Below are positions 19,124 through 31,100 of a DNA stretch of 64,000 nt, in pieces (the stretch's first letter is position 1; every line of letters starts with the position of its first letter). The stretch lies in NCBI RefSeq assembly GCF_030247195.1, contig NC_080670.1:39913524-39977523 (forward strand), given 5' to 3'. Position numbers and translations under genes: made by a program. The DNA is from Topomyia yanbarensis. Lineage: Eukaryota > Arthropoda > Insecta > Diptera > Culicidae. A model generated the notes under the pieces. The model worked only from the letters and a program-made list of their open reading frames with translations, ran no database searches and was not told the origin of the DNA.

Positions 19124-22100
19124 CTGTTGAAGAAAACAAAACTATTACTAAACGAACACGTTAGAACGGTTTGGGGATGTACCTATTATGCCGCATATGA
19201 CTCTTGACTAGATCACTATTGACTAGGGCAGCCATTAAACTTAGCTCACCGGCCATTACAGTGGCACAGATAACACGAGCCAACTGTTTGGAATTCTCGG
19301 CCGGATGCGTCGGGTGAGCACCCCTCACGCCAAGCATATCGAGACAGGTTCCCTGGCCGGGCAATCCCGTACCTCCACCTACCGTGCCAACTTCTAGCGA
19401 CGGCATCGTACAGGTCATGTACAAATCATCACCATTTTCTCCGTAACATTCCATGTTGGTAGAACAGTTGCTACTTGTCACGTTTTGAGCCGGATCCTGA
19501 CCGGTGGCAATGTAGATTGCCGTAACCATGTTGGCGGCATGTGCGTTGTTTCCACCGATACTACCGGCCACTGCCGATCCGGTCATGTTTTTCAGTCTAT
19601 TACACTGTACCAGTGTTCGGGAGTTGGTTTTCAAAATGCTTCGTAGTTTGTCTGCCGGTACTATAGTTTCACAAACGACTCGTTTGCCACGCCCCTTAAT
19701 CCAATTAATTGCAGCCGGTTTTTTGTCTGAACAAAAATTACCACTCAACGAAATAATTTGCATATCCGGGAAGGCTCTTTGCACTTCGCGGAGAGCCATT
19801 TCAGATCCTTTCGAAACCATATTCATTCCCATAGCATCCCCGGTAAGTGCCCGGAAACGAGTATATAAAACTGGACCGTCCATAGCTATATGGCATTCCT
19901 GCAGACGGGCAAACCTACTGGTTGAATCGAATGCCTTTTTGATCATTGCGAAATTCTCCGTTGTCTCAATCCACCGCTTTGCTTGAGCTGCCCGTAGAAC
20001 ATTGGGGAACTTAATACAAGGAGCACGTGTCATGCCTATATCCTCCACGAAACTGGTTACACCACGGCATGAAATGGCTTTACAACCACGGTTGGTACTT
20101 GCAACCAACGCTCCTTCCGTTGTGGCCATCGGCACATAAAAACGAAGACCGTCTAGCATTAGAGGACCAGCGTAGCCAACCGGAATCTGCACATAACCAA
20201 GTACATTTTCACAGCAAACATTCATAACCTTAGAGTAGTCGTAATTCTTGTATGACAAATGCTTGAAGGCATTCACTGGTAAACCAGCCTCTTTCTGAAT
20301 TAAATCTCTTCTAATTTTCACGCCTCGTTCCGCGTCACCGATAATGCTTTCAATCTTGTACAGTGGACAATGTCCATCTCCAGCTCTAACAATCATTTTG
20401 ATTTCCTCATCTGTCAATTCTACTGCTCCTTCTTCGGATTCGTTCAGAATACTCAAACAGACATCCAGTGGTCTTGGTTCTTGTTCCACCAACTCATCGT
20501 CCAAATTGTCTAAATCCAGCTCGTCCTCTGCTCCCATACTTTTCGATCTCAGTCGTCTGCCTGACAGTAAACTGAGCTCGCTTTGGGTAGCCTTCTCGGC
20601 CACCGGAACCATTTCGGCTAGGGTGAATGTAGCAACGGGATGCTTCTCCTGTTGCCTGTTGCTGTTCTGTGCTTCCAGTTGTTGCGCTTCGGCATTTAGG
20701 ACGAGCTGTTTCTGTCGTTTAGCTGCAGCAGCGGCCGCTGCCGCAGCCGCTTCGTTCGCTACCGAAAGCAGAATCTGATCGGACAGATTGTGACGGTCGA
20801 AAAAGACAAACTTGACGCCCAACGCGATGATCAGGATGTACGTCACGATCTGCTCGGTGCTGATCGAGAGCCACCTGGAAGATGGAAAAAATTGTTTTAT
20901 AATACATGGTCAATGTTGAACAAAAAATATAAGGTTTATCAAAAGGATACACGCCCAGAAAAAAAGTCGTCAAAAAAATTTACCTTTTATAATTTTGTCG
21001 CTAAATATTCGATTACCGCATTTGGAATACCAATGAATACCGCTCAGTCCCACGCGCCATTCCATTCATTCCTTCATTAATACGGCACGGTTTAGACTAT
21101 TAGATAATACATTTGAGAACGCCGGTAACACGTTCGTAAACAAGTTCGCAAATATTTGCTGCGTCGTTCGCTGATACCGAACACGGAAACGACAACAGAA
21201 TGTCTGGTACCATCTAATGATATTCCCACCAACCTTGTGAAAAGCAGGAAGTCTTCTGACAAAAATAAAATTGGTGAAGTTCCATTGATAACAATTGATA
21301 TTTAAGAGTGATAGGTACTTTCTACGTTCAACGGGATTCGTTCAGTTCAAAACATTCCACACTCACAAGTCATATCATTTTTCTTACTGTATACGAGAAA
21401 GATATTACTGAAAGGGACATGTTTTTTTAAATCAGCAAAAACCACTACTTGTGCGCCCAAAAAGAACAAAACCAAACAATCACATACAATGAGTTCCGAT
21501 TACAAAAGAGTAGTTGACGATATTTGTACAAACGATGTTTAAGGATATTAAAAACAATTCAAGCAGCTTACCTTATAATAAATTCGGAGATTTCGTTTGG
21601 CTCAGTCTTGTTCAGCGCTGCCAAATGTTCGTGGCTATGAGATGAAATAATTTGCTCGGCCGTATCAGAATCCTTCTCGGAGATAGTTAACCGACTAAGC
21701 ACATGAACAATCATCAGTCCGCTGGACATAATCAGCTTCACTCGCTGAACCACAGGGTTCGGTTTTTGATCTTCCTCGGTCAGTACACGAGCCAGCAGAT
21801 TTTCCTTCTTATTTTTCTGTATCAAGTTGCCTGCGTTTCGTGAGAGATCAAGAATGAGGGACAGGCAAGCCGGATAGAACGTCATGAAGACGATGTAGTT
21901 GACTATAGCGGACAGGACAGCAAAGCCGCTCAATAGCTCCAACCGTTGCACACCGGACAGCGTTCCAACGCCAATGACCAACGCTTCGACCAGCGTGTCC
22001 AGTGAGATAGCCGGACCAAGGATTTCCATGCCTCTGGCTATGTTCGTAGTGACTTCCGACTGGCTCGAACCGCACAGGGCCAGCTGGGCAAGAATGCCAG

Positions 22101-25100
22101 CCTTGGATAGATCGATCAGAAGCAGAAAGAAGAACAAGGCGTCCCTGAAAACAAAACAAAAGAAGGGTATTTTATTCAATTATTAGAATTTAATTCTATT
22201 AAGGCAATGATTTAACGTAATTGTCACAATTTAAATAGGTAGTGCCATCCATTATGCTAACATAATCTTTCAGTGTCGCGCCATAACACGAAACAACCAC
22301 CTTGTTGACATTGTAACCTTTTCCTACCGGTATTTCAATTAAGTGGATGCAACATTAATGGGCCATGAAACCTTTAAACTGCCAATAGTTTAACCCGGAA
22401 ATTTCAAGCAAGTTTCTTCACCCCTGTCAAAATTGTGGCTAACACCAATTCCGCAAAGATCCATTGCAATCAAGAATACAACAGCTGTTTTTTGTTGCTT
22501 ACCGTCAACATTTGAACCGGTCACAAAAAAACACTATTACCTAGCTGAAGGTCGCCCATCAGCCAGTATCTGAGCTACGCTACGAAAAATCGCTGACCAA
22601 CTATTGACCGTACGGTATAATGACATATACTCACTTGAGATCGGAGACTTCACTGCCAAGGAAGTTGATCACCGTCGATGTGAATATGAAACTGGAGAAC
22701 ACCGTGAATAGTCCGGCAATGCCTGCGAAGGTAGATAACAAAGAGATCGAAAAAATTAGTTGAAGTAGGTATATACTAGTATGTAAACTATATTGGATGA
22801 GGCTCACTTCAATCATGATAGTAATTACAGTAAATGAAATTTAAGCACCGCAAGGAAGCTCCGAAAGAACTATGGGAATGATTTTTTTGTGGTACTGTTG
22901 CTATTTGAACAATTTTACATAATAGTAATAAATTAAAAAATGTTATCCACCCCTTGCATTTTTCTTGTACGGCCCTTCATCTATGCCGATTGTCATTCGT
23001 CTCCGATTATTACACGAAGCGACCGGCATTTGAAAACATTTTCCTAGATAATTAGTGAAATGAATATATTGTACGATAATCAACTGAATGAATAACATGA
23101 ATATTTGAATGAATATTTTTTCTATTCACCGCGAGTCGCATCAGGTTCATTTTCAGCCGTCAAAAAAGAGCTTCGATTATTTTTAACTCTGCTCAATACG
23201 TTAGGAGGAGCCGTGGGTCTTTAATATTTTATGTGAAAAATAAAAATTACAATGTTATTAGAGCCTGTGAAATTCCGGCGCAACTGTGCGGATGCTTTTT
23301 TTAGCGGCGGAAAATGTTCGTTTTCTCGTCAACTTCGGGGTCATCCATGTCTTTCTCGTTATCGTTTACGTCCGTATCATCATCTTGATTACTTCCTTGA
23401 TACTCGCGATCAGATGTTCTTCCTGACTTCTTGCGGATCGCGAATGTGAACTCTCCAGCCTTGGTGGTAGCTTCTTCACTGAGTTTGAAGTGCTGGACAC
23501 AGCTTAGGGACCAGTCATAAATTACGTAACGCTTTTAGGGGGGGGGGGGAGGGGGTACAACAAGTTGTGACATGTTGTGACATAGGGGGGAGGGGGAGTT
23601 AGCTAGATCGTTACGTAACATGCTTTCACCGAAGAAAAAAAAAATTTCTGGGAATTTGTTACGTAATAGGGGAGAGGGGATGGAGAAATTTGTGACAATT
23701 TGTTATATGGGGGGAGGGGGGAGTCAATTTTGGGCAATTTTTGCGTTACGTAATTTATGAATGGTCCCTTATGCAGTTGTCATTATTGCCTGAACACCGG
23801 TTTCAATTCTCAAATTTGGCAACCGTTTGTGATCCAGGTAAATATATTGGAGCAGGGTTGAACATTTTTAGCTGCAGGTGAGCTTTCCTTGGCCGTTTCT
23901 GGGTTGTCCGTAATGTTCCCTTTGTTCACAGAGCTGACACGTATTGGTCTGTCCTTGGTAAATACAAAGGGTTCGCTGTGTAATTGTATCACCCCTTCTG
24001 ATTTGTACTGCAGGGTAAGGTAGAGGGAATGGGTTGTTATATCCGTATTCTCACAACAAAAACACCATTTGAAATACTTGGAAAGTAGTTTCCCCATGTG
24101 TCCTCCGTAATAGATTTCAATTCTACGAAATACGATATGAACCTTTTAATTGCCACTTTGCAAGTAAGTGGAGCGAGATCATGTAATTTGACTTCAATAT
24201 TTCCATTGTTTATTTCGTTTCGTTTGTTTGGAGCAGGGAAAAGCCCGTTCAAGCAGAACATAACAAATTCTCTCTTGAATAGGCATAAAACCTCCTCATC
24301 TTTTCGCATCAACAGATTACATCAAATCCTAATGATACACATAACATCATATTCAACTTAAACTAACAGATATTCTACAGGTAACATACGCTAACAAAAC
24401 AAACATGGTATACTCTTATACTATGAACTAGATAGGATTCGTTTAAATTTACGGTTAAGTACAGAACGGGAGAGGTGAAAATCGAAAACATCACTACATT
24501 GATTGAATATGCGACAGAAGCTGGAAATGGGTTTATTATAACCATAGTTAGTCCGTGAAACAGGTAAATGAAAGAAATTATGGGTTCGCAAATTTCGGCT
24601 CCTGGTGTTGAAGTTTAGAGTCCGAAGAAGCTCTGGACAATCAATATTGGCTTTCATTAGATCAGAAGCAAATGAAGCTTTAGCGACATTTCGGCGAACA
24701 CTTAGTGTATCAAGCTGTATTAAGTTGCATCTGCTGTTGTAGTTCGGCAAATTTTCTGGATCATTCCATGGGAGATGACGAAGGGCAAAGCGTACAAACT
24801 TGTGTTGGATTGCTTCAATTTTCTGTACACCATTCTGGTAAAATGGTGACCAAACAACCGATGCATACTCAAGGGTGGAGCGGACAAGCGCACAGTAGAC
24901 CGATTTCAAGCACTGTATATTTTTAAAGGATTTTGTGACACGAAATACGAAACCTAAAACTTTGGAAGCTTTCGCGGTGATGTATGCGATATGTTCTTTG
25001 AACGATAGGTTTGAATCCAGCATAACCCCAAGATCCTTCACCACAGTTTCTCTTTTTAAAACTATCCCAGATAAATTATAATCATACGACAGAAGTGAAC

Positions 25101-28100
25101 GTTTACCTGAGAAAGATATTACCGAACATTTCGAGGCGTTAAGGACCTTTCGGTTTGCTATACACCAGGTAGCAAAATTATCAAGCTGTGATTGGAGAAA
25201 TTCCTGATCAGTTCTACTTTTGATGATGTGGAATAATTTGAAGTCGTCGACATAAGAAAGTTTAGGGACCTCAATACTATTGTGAACATCGTTCAGATAA
25301 AGAAGGAAAATAAAAGGTCCGAGATGACTCCCCTGTGGAACTCCGGAAGTAGCGGCAAAAAATGATGATGTTGAATCGCTTATTTTCACAGCCATTTTAC
25401 GGCCGATTAGATAGGATCGTAGCCAAAGCAGCAGTGAACCATTGAATCCGAGACGTTCAAGTTTAGCAACAGCGATACGGTGGTTGATCTTATCAAAGGC
25501 CGCAGAAAAATCGGTATATATAGCATCAATTTGATATCTCTGTTGCATAGCACGCGCAATGGTAGATGTGTAAAGGACAAGATTACTGCTGGTCGAGCGT
25601 TTTGGCATAAAGCCATGTTGTTCCTCAGCGATATAACTGGAGCAACTATGGGTTATGAACTCTAGAACGATAACTTCTAGCAATTTGGAAATATATATTG
25701 TTATCTTTATTTTAGCGTCGTCACAAACAAGCACGTGTTTTCGCCACATCCGCCCAAACCGAACGGAACAATGGTGGGACTTGAGAAAAAGCAACAGATG
25801 TTCTTCCAGGCACTACTGCACATCCCGGTTGCGATGAAAATGTTGCCCTTCAAACCACAGGAACAGATGGTCTGTAGACAAGATATTCCAAGAACTGTTG
25901 AAGTTCTTCCCTTCTGTTTAATTTCGTTTATAAATGTTGGTAAATTATTTTGTATTTGACCCATCCTTTTAGCGAAATTTGACTAACTAATATTGTTATG
26001 CATACGGGAATATGCTGTTTCTATTTACTCATATTAGACCAGCAGTAGACGAGATGAAACAGTTATTGGAGCTTAATCTTAAGCACATATACAGCACCAC
26101 TCCGTCCGTAATAGTTACGTCGAGAAGACAGAAAACGTCATTGCAAAGAGTTACGTGAGCTTGAGCTTGTATGACCACCCCTGGCTGCTACTCCGTTATT
26201 GATCGGGACTAGCTGAAGTTGCACAGGGAATCAGTAAATAATTATGCTTGGGAATAGCGAAACATCTTTCAATGTGCAACTTCTGGTAACCCTAAAGTGT
26301 TTTTTATTGATCAATGCCGGCACCGGCCAGGCCCGAACGTAGATCGCGGAAGGAAAAAGAAGGAATTGTTAGTCCGATACTTGCTTTTGCTAGAGGCCGT
26401 ATATACTACTGCGCACTCCACAAGTATCACGGGACCACAGATTTTTTCACCTCAGAAAAATCTCAACGACCTCGGCTGGAATTGAACCCAGGCCAACTGG
26501 AATGAGTGGCGGTCACGCTTACCACTCAACCACCGTCAACGTCATTGCAAAGAGTTACGTGTAACATTAAGTCGAACATGACAACGTTAAAATCCAGATC
26601 TGTAATTCTATAGCCAGATGGTACATTACGGAAAGCCATACGCCGAAGCTAAGAAAAAACAACACTAACAAACAGTCTTTGACATACGCTGCTAAAACAA
26701 AATCAAAAGGCCACCCTATAACTGATACATTTTGTATCTCGAAACCTACTGGCAATACCAACTGAACAGAAACAAAATTGCACCTAGTGCCTTCAAAGCA
26801 ATAACCAGCAACCCCAATAAAGAAGCAAACGCCGATGACACAACGACAGATAGTATTGTCATAGTGTAATGGCTCGTTCGTCTTCTCTTAAATCGCTGTG
26901 GCAATCACTGACAAAATATTCTGTCAATGGGCCTATGTCTGCTAAACAGAATACGGAAGAGTAGCGCAAAAAAAAAATTGAGGGACGTTACATCTCGATA
27001 ATAATTATAGTCGATAAGTCATGACGCCATCCAACCATGCAAACTTTTCCATCTATCTTCATGATCAGGTGGTTGGTTTTTCTGCAGCTCCCGAATATCG
27101 TTTTACACTGCGTCTAGTGCGCCGATCCATAATTCTCAAGTTTTATTCTGTTTGTGTGCATTTGTTGTTCAAAAACTCAAAGTGCTTCCTTCACTCCTAT
27201 ATAATCGGTCAACAGGTGATCGCCCGTTCGTTGATTGTTATCGGTACCGGGTACTTTTATTCCTAATGATGCTCTTTTTCAGCTGGTTTTGCCTCACTAC
27301 ACTGTTCCGACATGTAACCACCGCGAGCATTGAGCTTCTGGTTTGATTCTGCTCATCTGTTGCTTGTTGGCACGCCACATCGAACCAGTTGTTCCATTGA
27401 TTTCCTCGTGTGACTCAGTTGACTGCTGTACTGATCGCCTTCTGAACCTTCTGTTACGTTTCGTTCAGGTTGGTTGTTGGTCGTTCTTCAAGAACATTTT
27501 TCCTAAAGGCAGCATTATATATCACATACTTTCCATGAAATAAGAAATTTAAACATGCATTTTTTTTTAGTTTATATTACACTGTATTCGTTATTATAAT
27601 TTTTCCAAAGTATTCATCGGAATTTATTCAGATGTTCTAAAAGCAAACTTTAAAAAACTACACGACAGCTTGGAAATGTGGCTTATATGCTAGGGCAAAT
27701 AACCCAATAGTTATTGTAATGGGTATTGCTTTCTTAGCAGACCACACTCAAATATATTGTTTTAACAAAATATTAAATCAGTTATGAAATTTGCGTTTCG
27801 ACTTCGTATCATCAGAATCCGACCCTAACTTAGTGACAGGATTAAGCTAGCGCCTTAATGACGCAAGCTCCAAAAAACGTAGACACAATTTGTGTTCCTG
27901 AGCAAACCCCTAGTCAAGTGTGATGTCCCGCAAGATCCAGCGCTAGCTTAGTCCTATCACTAAATTAGTGTCGGATTCTGAGCTTGAGCTTGTGCGACTA
28001 CCCCTGGCTGCTACTCCGTTATCGATCTGGACTAGGTGTAGTTGCACAGGGAATCAGTAGATAATTATGCTTGGGAATAGCGAAACATCTTTCAATGTGC

Positions 28101-31100
28101 AACTCCTGGTAACCCTAAAGTGTTTTTTTTATTGATCAATACCGGCACCGGCCAGGCCCGAGCGTAAATCGCGGAAGGCAAAAGAAGAAATGTTAGTCTG
28201 ATACGTGCTTTTGCTAGAGGCCGTATATACTACTACGCACTCCACAAGTATAACGGGAGGAGGAGATATTTGTTAGTAAGTATAGAAGTTTGATTTTACA
28301 TCTTCTTTACCGACGCCAGAGAGGCGATTCCACTCTCTGGACTAGATATCGATCCATCAAACTCATGGACCGGGGACTAACGGCTGTACTTCCCTTCCGA
28401 AGGAAGACGTGACCACAGATTTGTTCACCTCAGAAAAATCTCAACGACCTCGGTTGGGATTGAACCCAGACCAACTGGAATGAGTGACGGTCACGCTTAC
28501 CACTCAACCACTGGCGCCGTCTAAGTTAGTGTCGGATTATGATGAGACGAAGTCAAAAAGCGTATTCCTTAACTAATTTGGTTATAGGTTTTGTGCTTTT
28601 CACCGCCAGAGATGGTTTTAAATTTTCTCCTTAATAGAGAAAAAATAGTTTTTATCAAAATTGTTCTCCAATAAGAAGAAATATAGCATAGTGGAAAATA
28701 TTAACCCATTCATGCCCTTGTTGTTTGTGGACAACAACGTTTTTAAATAGCTATAACTTTTGATTAAGGCAAAATTTGCTCACAAAAATAAGTAAAGCTA
28801 ATAAATGAGACTATTGCCTTTCATTTGAGTATTAATAGTTTCAAGGACCAGCTCTAACTTCATTGCAATTAGTCTGATTGGATTCCGATGGAGCAGTGCT
28901 GCCAGGAACAGTGTACGTTGACGACGGAAAATGAATTTTTCATATATCTTCGTTATGTTGCAATATTTTTGAAAATTGATAAAACTTATCAATTTAGACT
29001 GTCTTTGGCTACATTTTCCACGCAATTGGACTATTGTAAATATTCTAAGAGAATTGCATTGAGCATTGAAAGATAAAAATTGAGCAGCCTCTAGCACTGC
29101 GAGGGAAGCACCTATCTTTATGAAGGCTTTTCGTGTTTCTTGACCCCACCGTTTTCAAGGAAAAATTGTTTTGAAACCCTATATACCAGAGAAAAAAGTT
29201 GTGCATGAAAGGGTTAAAACTGCAAACCGAAGAAAATCTTTTTTTATTCCAAGATGCATTTCAAAACTTTCTTTTAGTTCTAGATTTCTCATTTGTATAA
29301 TGAAGATTACTTGCATACTCAGCTGTAACTCAGAGATTGCACTTCAGCCAAGAATTTACAATACAAAGCTGCATTTAAAATTTATTTTTTTTATTCATCT
29401 CTTATCAATACACGTAGTTATATCGTCATTCAGGACTTTAATTCAATTTGCATGACATGTCGATGTGTACAACAAGTAGTCAGAATTCAGCACTGTTTTT
29501 CATCCCATTTGTAAATATTATGAACGCTCTTGACTGGTAAAATGGCCACTCAGAAGCTGGTTCAATGTAACCCTTAAAACTTTGAAACTCATTTTTCCGT
29601 GGTACTCATTTTTCTGGATGGATACGATATATCTCTTGAAAAGGCTTTTTATCACGGAATTCGGTATGTTGCCAAATGGAAACAGTTAACCCATTCATGC
29701 CCATGTTGTTTGTGGACAACAACGTTTTTAAACAGCTATAACTTTCGATTGAGGCGAGATTTGTTCACAAAAACAAGTAAGGCTCATTAATGTGATTATT
29801 GCCTTCATTTTGAGTATTAACAGTTACAAGGATCAGCTCTAGAACTGAAGTTATTGCAATTAGTCTGATTGCATTCCGATGAACTTATCAATTTAGGCTA
29901 TCGTTGGCTACGTTTTCCTCGTAATTGGACTATTGTAATTATTCTAGGAGAATTGTATTGAGCATTAGAAGGTAAAAATTGACCAGCTTCTAGCACTGTC
30001 ATGGAAGCACCTATCTTTATGAAAATAGGCTTTTCATGTTTCTTGACCCCACCGTTTTCAAGGAAAAATAGTTTTGAAACCCTACATGCACTAGAAAAAA
30101 GTTGGGCATGAAAGGATTAAAATTAAGGGTTAAAATATCAAAAAAATAGAACATTAGGGGGGCTATAGCTCCCATCCCCTTGCCACCCCGTGCGCACGCC
30201 AATGGGCATATCTAACTCACTTTACTCCTAAATGACGTTTGTCATAAGACAGCACAACAGCAACGAGTTGCTTTGGGCCAATAATGTACATAACTTTTGC
30301 TATAACATTCTTATGCAATAGTGGGATCTCGTTAGTTTCGTTGCCATTTTTTCAGTTTTGACGATGCTATATTATATATGTTAGAACACTCAACAAATGT
30401 TAGCAGTCATTCCAATCGCCCCGGTGTACATTCCAGACGAATGAATCGAGAAGTGCCGGTCAGCCTTCCGTGCCTAAAATCGTCGCCCATCCACTTATAC
30501 TATCAAAGTGTGGGAGGCATGAATTCCTGTGCAAATACCTATCGTCTAGCTACCTCCGACTGCTGTTACGACATCATCGCATTGACAGAAACATGGCTAA
30601 ATGAGCAGACTCTATCCAGCCAGGTGATTTGCTCTGACTACGAGGTTCTCAGATGTGATCGTAGCCCTCTCAACAGCAACAAATCCTCCGGTGGCGGTGT
30701 TTTGCTCGCTGTGCGTCGTGGATTAAAAGTTCAACATATAACAAATGACGCTTGGAGCAGCATCGAACAAGTATGGGCAGCGATAAAATTGGGAAATCGA
30801 ACATTATATATATGTGTGGTTTATTTCCCTCCCGATAAAATTCGCGACTCTGCACTAGTTGATTCTCATTCTGAATCATTGACTTCTGTTTCCGCGATGG
30901 CGCAACTCACCGACGAAATCATGATTATCGGCGATTTCAACCTTTCTACAATAAAGTGGCGTTCCGTTCATAACGGATTTCTACAACCCGACCCAGACGA
31001 ATCTGTTTTTCATCCTGGCAGCATCACTCTTCTGGATGGCTATAGCACGGCTACACTTCAGCAGATCAACAGCACCACGAACGAGAACGACCGGATTTTA

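Noticed and set aside
20344..20778. 144-codon plus-strand frame, and 19528-19986
   Set aside because: Both are shadows of Hmgcr exon 4, whose minus-strand frame carries the catalytic motifs.
23258..25940. Endogenous viral element
   Set aside because: Frames here were considered for viral nucleoprotein or polymerase origin, but the recognisable motifs are those of non-LTR retrotransposons.
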